DNA from: Glandiceps talaboti
Taxonomy: Eukaryota > Hemichordata > Enteropneusta > Spengelidae
DNA length: 64,000 bases
Direction: 5' to 3'
NCBI RefSeq assembly: GCF_964340395.1
Contig: NC_135558.1
Span: forward strand, 3,378,501-3,442,500
Shown: piece by piece, positions 1 to 14,881 of the stretch
Numbering within the stretch: the stretch's first letter is position 1
Layout of the letters: every line of letters starts with the position of its first letter
The notes under the pieces: generated by a model
What the model was told of the DNA's origin: nothing
Databases searched by the model: none
The model's input: only the letters and a program-made list of their open reading frames with translations
Program-made: the position numbers and the translations under genes

Positions 1-625
1 TTTAGTATACCCATTAGAATAATTGCAATAATTAAGAAATGTATTGATTAATTTAAAGACATTTTAGTATTTCCAAAGGATCCAAATCAACATATATTTA
101 CTATAAAGTTGACTAGTGTAAATACATGAATCTAGCTAGTACAGGAATTATTTCAGTGTCAGGTAAATCTAAAATAGAGAACCTGGTAGTAATGAATCAT
201 TTCATAAATAATATGCCAGAATGTAACAGAAAAAATGTCACACAAACTTGAAAAGAATTTGAACAGATTTCCAAATTTTTATTTGAAATTAAGGTTTAGA
301 TCATTTCATGAAATGACAATGCATTATTTGATAAGGAAATGACATGTTACTAACCCTGTAGTTCCTTGAAATTTATGTCAGATATGATCCCATTGAAATA
401 GGCATGTATGTATGTGTGTGTACTATATAATTCCCAGCTGTTTGCTTGGTTCAGAGGTCATATTTGTGTCTGGTCAAAGGTCACATTGTATTATATATGC
501 AAGTGCATTGCTTTTCTCCTATTCAGACTGAAAGAATCATTCCTTGTGTGCTAATTGTTTATATTATGGTTACAGGAATTCAGACAATTACATTGTATAA
601 ATCTTTCAGTCTACAGTCAGCCTAG

Positions 626-983
626 CTGCAATAATTGTAGCGTTTGCTTTGATTTTGAGGACTTTTTCTGCAGTTTTGTGCCTTTTGTCGTTTCGATGTT
701 TAACCTGAAGCAAAATCTACAAATCCTGTAACATAAATGCAAATAGATGGAAGCGATTCAGATCAGTTGGATGGATTTTTCTGCTAAATTATGCCTTACC
801 TGCCAAAAAACTGGGCAATTCCTAACTCCAACATTAATTACGGAGCCTTCAACACCCAAGAAATTTGCATTTACGTTACAGGAATTGTAGCATTTGTTTC
901 AAGTTAAACATTGGAATGACAAATAGCACAAAAACAGTAGAAAAACCTCTCAAAATCACAGCAAATGCTACAATTATTGCAGC
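626..983. repeat. Long imperfect inverted repeat (foldback element)
   Basis: The left arm (626-744) reads as the reverse complement of the right arm (863-983) over about 120 bp at roughly 85-90% identity. The spacer is about 118 bp. Each arm carries a near-palindromic CTGCAATAATTGTAG end. A direct 15-bp word, CTACAGTCAGCCTAG, lies at the outer side of both arms (611-625 and about 983-997), as in a nested or rearranged insertion. Short open frames on both strands at 865-1095 are products of the arms and not genes. Confidence 0.7.
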
Positions 984-1269
984 TACAGTCAGCCTAGTCT
1001 GTTTTGACAGAAAAACTACATACATTGCCATTTTTTTCCTTTTGATTTCTTTTCTTTTCTTTTCTTTCACCAACATCTCTTTATTAAATTATTGAGCAAA
1101 GATATCCCTATATACATATAATCATATATGTATTTCTGTATTCTAATTGTCATTTAGCCCTATCCACTATCTCTGCTCTTAACAGCAACCAAGTCATTCT
1201 TTGACTTATTTTTACCATTGTGCTATGCCATATTAGTTTTGTATTCTACAGTTTTCTGTTGTTCTCTTT

Positions 1270-1340
1270 GTCAACTGTCATTTTAATTTCCCCCCAATGG
1301 GATGAGTAAAGTATTAAATTCTGATTTTGATTCTGATGTT
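1270..1340 (+). repeat. Possible 3' tail of a non-LTR retroelement or SINE
   Basis: An A/T-rich stretch with GGGATGAGTAAAGTATT followed by imperfect TTCTGAT repeats resembles the 3' tails of many animal SINEs and LINEs, where GGRATGAATAAAG precedes a short tandem tail. No body of the element is recognisable upstream. Low confidence. Confidence 0.25.
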
Positions 1341-4300
1341 ATCTCATACTGGTGCAGACAAAATAAGACTTAGAAGCTTAATTCTCTCAAGTTAAAATTG
1401 CCTGCAAGATAGGAATTGTACGGTGCCCTATATGTGACACAGGAACAATAAATTTGGGGGGATAAATAATAGATTTTTGAGAGCAAAATATTTAATACAA
1501 GGATGAACCTCTTCTTTCATAGGACAAGACATTATTTTATTGGTTCAAAATAGAAATCTCAAAGCAAAAAGGTAAAATTTCTATGACAAAATATTGTCTT
1601 TACACAGCAGAAAATTAGTGTACACCATGTAATTGAATATGACCCACATACATTTGCATACTATGTGTAAACTGTATGGATTGATGTAGGTGATAGCCAG
1701 GCTGCCATTTGTACTGTGAAGACTGTCAGTTTTGAGAGATTGAAAATTAATTTCACTTTTATAAAACAATCAGACTTCCTCCTCATCATTTATTGTATGT
1801 GGTCAGTTTGAGATCTCGTAATTTTGACCTCTTTGGTTTAAAATATGCAAATATGTACAACGGAGTAGATTTTAAAGGTGACCAGAGTTCTGGTCTTTAT
1901 GTCTTGTACCTGTAGTGTTGTGTTCCTAATTTGTGTATTTTGAATTTCCAAAAATGAAATGATAATTACTTATTTTGGGAATATGGACATTGGGCATAAA
2001 AATATAGAAATGCATGTAACAAAAACTTCAACAAAAATACACACAGCTAACACAAAAATTTGCAAGAAACAAAAAGTAACGTAATCCTCTGCAGTGATCA
2101 TTTTTAGCAAAGAAATATGCAACTTATGAAATCAAGGTTTTGGTGATCAAAACAATCCCCCCAAAAACCCTAGAAATGGTCAAATTTATTTTACAAAGAT
2201 AATGAAATACTTGTTTCCTTTAGTTTTCTGACAGTCATAACAAAAGTTTATGTCAACACAAAAAACACACCATAAGTTCAGATAGTGGGATGTTGTAAGG
2301 AGACACAAATGCACACAACCAAAAAAGGAACATATGCAAATACATATACCCACATACATACACAAGCAAATATACATTTACACAGTGATACACTGCAGAC
2401 ACATAACCTCACATAAACATGTACACATATTCTCACACACATCCATATATATATACGTAACATGATGTGTATAAACTATAAATGCACACACATACAGACC
2501 CCCGTACATACATTCATGTTTTAATACCCCCTTGCAGACACACTCACACACAAAAAATCAACACATCACCAATGAAGTTTCCTGTTGTCTCCAAAACTGA
2601 GCCCATTCTTGGTCACTGAAATCAGGTTATCACACATATCAGTAAAATCTTAAGATATATTATAATAGAAGTTAGAACTCCTGAAGCCATAAAGCAGTAC
2701 AGAAACATGGATATAATAAATAAATAATTCAAAAAAGTTTGAATAGGAACACTAAAGTCACCTTTATCTGTGTTGATTTTGTTTGAAGAATTATTCCCAA
2801 GAAAGTGTATGTTATTGCATAATTTAATAATGTGTCACATGTGACTTGTAAATTTGTGGCATCACACTGTAGTAAATGATATATTCAACGATTCATTATT
2901 GACTGAGTGTACTAGGAAAGGTCATGGAGAAACTGCACAGTTCTGTCAATGCTGTGTTCTCGCTTCAAGGAACAATACTCTGATTCTATATGAATTGTAT
3001 GGAAGTATCTGTAGAGATAAAATAATGTCATCTCAAATGGACTATGTTCCTTTAAGCTTGTCACAGTTTATGGAGACTATGCAGGGAATCGATAAAAGAA
3101 GTGTATTCTACTAAAATGTAGGTATTTTTCACAACTAGAAAATTTTACCATTTGATGATATTTTCAACTAGATCCCAAAAGACTTATTTATACGATATAC
3201 TAATAATTAGCCTTGCCAAATGTATTTATTTACAAGAAGACATTTTAGTCACTACATTATATTTGTATTGTGTTTTCAAGTGAAATAAGCAAAATTAGTC
3301 TTCAGTTAAAATTTCCTGATTAATATTATATATAATATTTATAGAAACCCTTTAGGGATTATAGAACACCACAGAGCTAATATAAATATATCATAGACAA
3401 TAGACCGACAATATATTATGATATTATTAATCTATCATAAATGGTATAAGATATCCTGAATGAAGATATGTTATCAGTACAAATTGTGTTTATAGAGGAT
3501 TGCACTACTATTATGTGGTAAATTTTGGATTAAGGAAATTAAAAGGTATCAGGGAAAGAATTTAGAAATTTCTCAAAAGAATTGTAATAATAAATGGTGT
3601 ATGTGCAAAATATAAAACTATATGATTTGTACACAGCAAACAATAGTATAAAGACCACATTACATGCATAATTGTGGAATGTCACACCACATCTTTAGAC
3701 CAACAGTAACTTTGTAATAGAAGAAGTCTATGAAGCCATAATGACCCAGTTTAAAACAGTGTTCAAAATACATATCTCAAATGGTATGTCATTATTTGCA
3801 TTGAGTATACACCCAGTCCCCTAGTTCTCCCACCTCAACCATATCAGGGCAGCATACCCTACTTTATTGTGACTGCTACATCAACTGATTCTTTGGCAAT
3901 CATACTGCAGCTAAACATCATGATACAGCGCACGTTTCTGATCTTTAAATTGCCAGTGAGCATTACCATGGATACCAGGCACTTTAAATCATTTTCATAT
4001 AATAATTTTTGTAAAATCATATTCAGGTGCCAAAGTGAGCATTTTGTTAATTCTTGAATGTACTATACAATTTCCCTTTTTTTGCCTCAAGAGGGAGCTG
4101 CACAAATATTTTCTCATATCACAGCTGGTGTACACACAATGTCATGTATGCCGGTGTGATGTGATGAGGTCACAGACGACTGCTGTAATGAGACACTGCA
4201 CTGTCAAGAGATACATGCAATCTCCATTACACTGTAGTTCATATATTTTCACTGGCTGTGTACTATAAAATTTGTATGTTCTCATTTTTGAATTTTAAAT

Positions 4301-7174
4301 TTTGAATCTAAAATGATGTCAATTTCTCATTGTCATTTTTGATGTAGTATCAAATTTGTATTTTTTAAGTGGAATTATCATACTGCATGTCTTTGCAACT
4401 AGTATGAAAATCAAAATATTTGTCACGCAATTTACATTGACCTGACGTAAACTGATTTCAGGTTTATATTCAATCATGTTAAGTATTTCAAACAAACAAT
4501 TTTATTTAAAATTAAAACAATTTATGAGAAATTAGACAATTGGTAAATCTAGATAAATAACTTTACCACTCACAAGTGACAAATTGTTTACATGTACCAC
4601 AGTCATGTCAGACCTTGTATATGTATTCCCTTGTACTTGGTATAGTCTTCATGTTTACATATCACAAGACTACTGTAGTTGACAGTCCAAAGGATATCAT
4701 ATCCCATAATAGTCGTATGTTGTGGTGGTTATAGTCTAAATATACGTACGATAAAATCTTAAGAAACCATTGCTTCTTTCACTGCATTATGTGCTAGTAG
4801 AAATGTATGTTTGAAGTTTATGTATATTATTCTGAATGGATCATGGATGCCAGCTGTTTTCTGTGTCATTTTTTTATTGATTTTTATAACAAGATACTTC
4901 ATGACAAGAATTCAAATATTGATTTTATTTTAGTTGAAATATCTTACAATTCAGGGAATTATTTAATTCAGAGAAATTCAGTGGTTATATATAAAAAGCA
5001 TGAATGGGTGTTTGTCAAGTGAATTTTTTCCATCAACACTGCATAACATATCAGCCTCTTCAAATATTGTGATGACTGACAGTTATCTTCATCTGGGAAT
5101 GAGGTCATGACCTCAAAAAGGTCACAACCCGAAGCCTTGTGTAAGAAATGTAAAATAAATGTAAACATAGTGTGATGACATAGAATTTTCAATTGCATGC
5201 AAATGTGTGATCTAACCTGTCACTGTGTGTTTTATATGCTATACTGAGTGATGTGAATGTAAAGTGAACTGATTTCGGTACATGCAGTTATATAAATTAT
5301 ATAGATGTAATGAATTGAGTTCACGGTGTAACTTGTAAGACGATCTAGATATGAAGACGGCTATCCGGTAACTAACACAGACACTGAAAGTTGAAACCAT
5401 TACTGCAAAATGTGAATATGAGCTCTATGGATGTTTTTGTACAATACATTTACAATAGGGCTGCATCTCTGATTTGGAGTTTTTCTTCAAGTGGCAGCAC
5501 AGTCATCTCCTTTCAGTACTTACACTATCGTAATTACAGAATATCCACACATGACCCAGGCATCACTATCACCCATGCACTTGTTTAATCTGACACATGA
5601 ACTCAGTGTACACCATATTTGTGAAATATAAAATGTGAATACTATTTTGCAAATGTAGAACTGTAAAAGCTATTTTTGTAAAATGTACAGAATAATGAAT
5701 TATTTTTTATCTTATCTTAAAAATTATAGAATATTGTTTTTATTGTCAAGTCATACACATTTATAATTTTGAAAAGTAACATTTGTATGACTGTTTACAT
5801 ATTAATAATGTTATTCAAATGAACAACATTTCAATAATGATGATTTTGCTGACTTCTGATTGACCGCATCACTTCATAATCAGATTCATATTGATGTCCC
5901 CGATTCAAAGATTTGTATCCGTTAAAGGTATAGTATCATTGTCCCTGTATACACCTGCAAACTTCAATGTAGAATGCACATCGCATACTAATGTCGCTTG
6001 CCTTTTTCTTGTCCTATGATCTTTAAAATTGAATTATTAGAATGGAAATTTTCAAATGAATTGGTATTTAAACAAACACAGTGTAATATATTACTCTGTA
6101 TGAACAGTAATAAATTCTGATTTAAGAAAATCATGCAATTCATAGTTTCACCGTTTGTCAGGTCAAGCTGGGAGGTCAGCAGACGCACAGACATTATTCA
6201 TGGCCTGTGGTAATCTCTCTTTTATCACCAGGAGAATGTTTGTATTTATAAATGAAAAATTTAGACCTGTTTTGTCACTAAATGTTTTCTCGTGATTTAT
6301 CACATTTGTTGTAATTTTTTCGATTTTATCTGATGTACATATTTTATTTTATGTATAATAAGTGAATTAATTAATTAACTGACAACATTGGTGGTATTAA
6401 CAATAGAGGAATGTTATTCTGTCAATTTTTATTTGTAGTAAAATAAGTCAATTCTGTTTTATGAATGAGTGAAAGCTAACAGTATAGTATGTACAGTTAT
6501 TTATGATTACAATTTGGCTAGAATTCTTGTATTTACTATTATGTCCTTCATATATATTGTCATTTGTTTTCGATGTTGCCATTCAGTGGAACACTAAAAG
6601 GTTGATCAGACAAACCACCACATCAAAAATAAACTACAATTTTTGAGTGAAATAAAGGTAAATAAAAAGGTGTCCTGATTCCTACATTACATTGTACAGA
6701 TATAGAGCAAAAATAGGCCATTGCTGACAGCTTTGCTGTGGTTTATGAGTTACTCAGCAATCCTGTAGGCTCCACTATTGTCACTAGATATAGCTATATG
6801 ATTTTCTCACTAAATTGGGGCATTGTATATCTATAGTTTGTTATGTAATATGTTCACATTTAATAATGAAATCTATGGAGTGTGCAAAATGTCTCCCATT
6901 GTCTTTGCTACATTACAGAATCAGATGTACATGTTATATGTACAGTGTACATGATCCTAGCAGCAGTGTATTTGTTATATTTGTAAACCATACCAGGTTT
7001 AAATCACCTTGACTTTAATTATTTGCATTCTCTTTGATACATTACAGAATCAGACATACATGTTATAATATGCATGATCACAGCAGCAGTGTACATGTAT
7101 ATTTGTAAACTATGCCAGTTTTAAATGATCCTGACTTTTTGCCTGTATCCATGTTGGCATCCAGGCTATATGTT

Positions 7175-7216
7175 TTGTTGTTGTTGTTGTTGTTGTTGTT
7201 GTTGCTGCTGCTGCTG
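7175..7216. repeat. (TTG)n/(CTG)n trinucleotide microsatellite
   Basis: About ten TTG units pass directly into four CTG units. The run of Cys codons in the overlapping open frame is a by-product. Confidence 0.9.
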
Positions 7217-7358
7217 CCTAACATTACGTCTATACACTAAAATCTATAATTCACATCTATACAAACCAGTGTTAGATATCCCTGATGTTGTATCACATTT
7301 TACTATTTGCATATATTGAAATGAGGAGTTTTCTTACTAAGTTTCTAATACGATAAAC

Positions 7359-7637
7359 CAGGGGTAAACAAATCATTTTGTGAACTGGTGGTCCCCGGAC
7401 CAGTGCCTTAAAAAATCCAGTGGTCCTGCTGAAAGAATTAGTGGTCCCAGGTCCCGCTATTGTGAAACATTAAATCTTACCTATGAATCTGTATATTCAG
7501 ACAACTTTTTAACATAGTTATTATTAATATTAACAGTAAGATACTGGTTCGACGGACCAGACAAGGTAAAATTTGTGTGGTCCACCCTAAAAAATCGCTA
7601 GTCCTGGACCCAGGACCAGTGGATTTGTTCACCCCTG
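7359..7637. mobile_element. hAT-like non-autonomous DNA transposon (MITE)
   Basis: The 279-bp element starts CAGGGGTAAACAAATC and ends GATTTGTTCACCCCTG. These are 16-bp terminal inverted repeats with one mismatch. A CAGGGGT terminus is typical of hAT elements. The 8-bp flanks (CGATAAAC at 7351-7358, CTATAACT at 7638-7645) agree at five of eight positions, which could be a decayed 8-bp target-site duplication. The interior has further palindromes built on GGTCC/GGACC words and no coding capacity. Family assignment is an inference from the termini. Confidence 0.7.
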
Positions 7638-7992
7638 CTATAACTATATAAATACCCCCCACCCCCCACACCTAAAAATACATATATCACTTTTAAAATG
7701 GTAGAAACATTATTCTGCTATTCTGTGTTTTATGGCATCTTACCAAAACTTGTCCTACTTTCATACAGGAACATTCTTTCATGCGATGTATGAGTCAATG
7801 TTGTAAGGTGGTGAAAAACAACAGATCATCAAAGGTCAATGAACTCTGTGTGACATGTGATGATCACATGATGTAATAATGCCCATGTCACACTGCTGCT
7901 GTGATCTGTCAGTCAGTAGATAAAGAGTAGATTGAAAGATTTGTTGTTGCCAGGTGCTCATGTTGAACATTCACTCACACACTGATGTTGGA

Positions 7993-8067
7993 CACTCATT
8001 CACTCACTCACTCACTCACTCACTCACTCACTCACTCGCTCACTCACTCACTCACTCACTCACTCAC
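7993..8067. repeat. (CACT)n microsatellite
   Basis: About 17 near-perfect tetranucleotide CACT/ACTC units with one substitution. Confidence 0.9.
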
Positions 8068-8401
8068 ACAGTGATGTTTGTAGCCACGGCAGTAATGACA
8101 AAGTGACTTGTACAGGTACTTTATTTCCATATGCGCAATACACTTAAACCTACTCTCTCCGGAAACCAACAAGTATTCAAATAAATGTGAAAAAATTAGA
8201 TGAAAGAGAACTGAAATATTTGTATGCAAAGCAGAACACTTTTAATGGGAAGGATCAAAGAAAACATAACTAAAACATCAAAAAGAGTTTGTTTGATCAA
8301 AACCAAGGGGTAACAGCTCTTCTGGAGTAGTTTCTGTGTGCAAATAAAATTGCATCATAAAACTCTAATGCATTACATCTACTGAAATATGTCCCCAGAT
8401 C

Positions 8402-8473
8402 AGACAGCTGTCATGGTCACTCAAGAAGCTATCTATAGCTTCTTGAGATAAATAAGACCCATGACAGCTGTCT
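8402..8473. repeat. Nested hairpin
   Basis: The outer arms AGACAGCTGTCATGG (8402-8416) and CCATGACAGCTGTCT (8459-8473) are perfect reverse complements. Inside them CTCAAGAAGCTAT (8420-8432) pairs perfectly with ATAGCTTCTTGAG (8435-8447) around a 2-bp loop. The whole 72-bp unit folds into one long stem with a small bulge. It could be a tiny MITE, or a structured element if transcribed. Confidence 0.75.
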
Positions 8474-8777
8474 ACTTTCTTCTACAACTTTCTGAGAGAA
8501 TGATAGCAAGATAAGTCTGTGAGCTAACCCCGTGCCCCCCACCCCCACCCTCACCCCTCCCCTTACTTCCCACAAATAGACAAAGAAGAATATACCCTAT
8601 TACACTTTTAAAGGTATATTTAACTGATTATATTTATGTTTGTGGTATGTTCTAATCTGACAGTATACACATGTTGACTGATCGCCAGGGCAACAGCATA
8701 TGTCTGTTTCCTCAAGGGACTCACCCCATCAGACTGTTTCCCAGATGGCAAAGCCTCAACAGTTAAACAGCATTTGC

Positions 8778-8861
8778 ACCATGATAGAACCCTCCTACAC
8801 CATGATAGAACCCTCCTACACCATGATAGAACCCTCCTACACCATGATAGAACCCTCCTAC
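8778..8861. repeat. 21-bp minisatellite (4 perfect copies)
   Basis: Four identical tandem copies of a 21-bp unit beginning ACCATGATAGAACCC end 59 bp before a ZMYND19 splice acceptor. The unit is a multiple of three, so it makes short repetitive open frames on both strands. These are not continuous with the conserved exon. Confidence 0.9.
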
Positions 8862-8920
8862 ATATGTATTATGTCGTTCTGTAGTGTTTTCTAATATTTT
8901 CTTTCTTTCTCCATTTACAG

Positions 8921-12434
<3,514 letters not shown>

Positions 12435-12636
12435 CTTTTTATCGTGTTTTTTTAATTAAAATATTTTTAAATAGCATTATAACAGCTTTCATCAGATCTC
12501 ATATACTTACCATAAACTTGCAAGTCATTACCCACAATGCCACTTTTATATACCTCATTCTGTACATGTATGTTGTACTAAGTTTAATGAATGTTGCAGG
12601 TATAGCGCTGTCATATTTATTGTTATTTCTACACGA

Positions 12637-12688
12637 CATTCATTCATTCATTCATTCATTCATTCATTCATTCATTCATTCATTCATC
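12637..12688. repeat. (CATT)n microsatellite
   Basis: About thirteen tandem CATT units. The overlapping open frame reads as repeated Ser-Phe-Ile-His. Confidence 0.95.
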
Positions 12689-12794
12689 TCACAGCAGTCA
12701 CTGACATTGTCTTCAGTCAAGTAGTTTGTGCAATTCAAAAAACTTACCATGACAGAACTTATGTAAAACATTGCATTGCTTTGCTCAGCATGAC

Positions 12795-12890
12795 AAGTCT
12801 GTTTGACATGGCAGAAGTCTGTTTGACATGGCAGAAGTCTGTTTGACATGGCAGAAGTCTGTTTGACATGACAACTATGTTTGACATGAC
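12795..12890. repeat. 20-bp minisatellite
   Basis: Roughly four copies of a 20-bp unit containing GTCTGTTTGACATGGCAGAA; the last copy is diverged. Confidence 0.9.
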
Positions 12891-12974
12891 AGAAAAAAAG
12901 TCTTGTTGTAGAACATTAGTGTACTTCAATCATAGCTTTGCACAACATTACAATTTTGTGTGACATACCAGGAA

Positions 12975-13212
12975 AATAATGACGGGGAGGTAGGACATCT
13001 GACAATGGAGGGAGGGATGAGCATAAACAGGACAGGTGACAGGGAAGAAGTAGGCACATAAACAAATGGTGATGGATGGGGGCATAAGGGCATAAACAAG
13101 ACAGCTGATGAGGGAGGGAGGGAGGGAGGGGCATAAATAGGATAGCGCATGGGGAGGGTGGAGCAAAGACAAGATAGTTGATCGGGGGGAGGGGGGGGGG
13201 CATAAAGCAGGA
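12975..13212. repeat. Degenerate G-rich GGGCATAAA repeat
   Basis: Repeated GGGGCATAAA(C/T)AGGA-like words are separated by purine-rich tracts of variable length (GGGAGGGAGGGAGGG near 13113, and two long G runs near 13186-13200). The + strand has four closely spaced G-runs that could form a G-quadruplex. Pro-rich open frames on the opposite strand are artefacts of composition. Confidence 0.7.
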
Positions 13213-14511
13213 TTGCTGACACATGCTTTGTAGATATGAGTAAGTCTTGTATAACTATGAATTTACATAAAGCTGCCATACATGAAATGTATCTTTTTAA
13301 GAAATGTGATGACTTCACTTGTTTATATTGTCCTATTTTGTTGGCAAGCTGCAATACAACAAACTACATGGTAAACTGTCCCACCTATTGTATTCTGTGT
13401 GCTATTAGGCTAAACATAGCCAAAACATCTCTAGTGGCTAGTTAACTACTGAAATCCCCAGAGCAGATAGCATCATCCATATTTTATATGAAACACATAC
13501 ATGGGTATTTCTTTTGTCTTTCATTTTTACACAGCTTACTAAAAGTTTTTAGAGGAGAATTTGGCATATTTTACTTGCATCAATGCATGGCATAGACCTC
13601 ATTTTTGATGTCTGACCACAATGTGCTTTAACCTTTGAATCCAATTTTGCATATTAACTGAAAATATTTTATAATTGAAATATGCTTGTGCATCTTATAA
13701 TGGATTGCCTGTTACTTCTACCAAGTACCAACTACTGTACATGGCAAGTCAATTACATGAACACACAAGCAATAGTTGCACAGACAGTCTTTTTCAAAAT
13801 GTAAGTTATTTTTTAAATTTTTTTAGTACGAGTAAGTACTGAGCTATAGACATTATCACTGCAGATAATATTGATTCAGTTATACATTAGTTTACTACAA
13901 TTTGATATTTTATTGAACAAAAAAACTCACAGGGCTGGAAAAATAGGCAAGTAATTTGAGAAAACTTAAAACATGTGAAAATATTCAAAGCTAAAGGAAC
14001 ACATAATTAGAGTATAAAATAAAGGCTGCAAGGTAGTCTGTCTACTCACCATAGGCCTTTGACTCTACTACTTTTTTCAATCTGGTAGTGTACGAGTGTA
14101 GTGAACTCACAGATTTGCAAGTAGACAGACTATCTTCAAGGGTAATGATATTAACTATATTATTTTTATTATGGAATCTTTTATTAGATATGGTGATTTT
14201 GAGTAGGAATGGGGCTATACATTAGTCAATTCCTTGTCATACCCTATAGGTGCAATTGATTTTTCCAGCCCTGAATATTGACTCAAACAAATGAAGTTGT
14301 TTTAGTATGGTGCTTTGTTTTGTGTCATACAGTGTACCATGTAGGCACTTGTGCTGTTTCTCTGTCAATTCTTGTATTTTTTTTTGCATCTGTCAAGTAT
14401 ATTCAGTGGAATATATTAATATTAACTGAGTGTGCTGTATTCTGACTATGTGTGATGTATCATTTTTCTGAAAAAAACAACATTTTTAGCCTGAGGTGAG
14501 GGACTGAATCC

Positions 14512-14881
14512 TAGACTCTCTCACAGTCCTCGGAGCTTCGCTTTACTAAAATTGACTCTAAATGAATTATTTTGTATGTACCGATACCATCTACATAACG
14601 TACTACATAAGCGTACTCGAATAACCTTGTACTGTGCACCCTCATCGACCACATAGAGATAACTATTCGTTGACATGTGACTGTGACGCTCCATGTTTTC
14701 GCGAAGCCCAAGGAGCGTCACAGTCACACATCAATGAATGGTTATCTCTATCATGGTCGATGAGGGTGCACAGTACAAGGATATTCGAGTACAGTTATAT
14801 AGCTGGTATTTATACATACAAAATAATTCATTTAGCTTTAATTTTAGTAAAGTGAATCTCCGAGGGCTGTGAGAGAGTCTA
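14512..14881. mobile_element. Foldback element family B, copy 1 (Mutator-like MITE)
   Basis: This 370-bp element runs from TAGACTCTCTCACAG to CTGTGAGAGAGTCTA. Much of it is one long inverted repeat, the halves folding around a centre near 14700. The flanks GACTGAATCC (14502-14511) and GACAGAATCC (14882-14891) match at 9 of 10 bases, as a target-site duplication would. Long TIRs with 9-10 bp duplications are characteristic of Mutator-like elements. Copy 2 is at 62428-62758. No protein is encoded. Confidence 0.8.

Larger units (their letters stand above)
1..8920. other. Non-coding region upstream of the first visible ZMYND19 exon
   Basis: I see no convincing exon here. The open frames are short and low-complexity, and I recognise no protein in them. 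ZMYND19 lacks its first coding exon (about 17 residues in the human protein), so this stretch is probably its long first intron, or the exon lies before the window. It contains a foldback repeat near 626-983, a hAT-like MITE at 7359-7637, GTT and CACT microsatellites, a hairpin at 8402-8473 and a 21-bp minisatellite just before the first exon. Confidence 0.6.
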
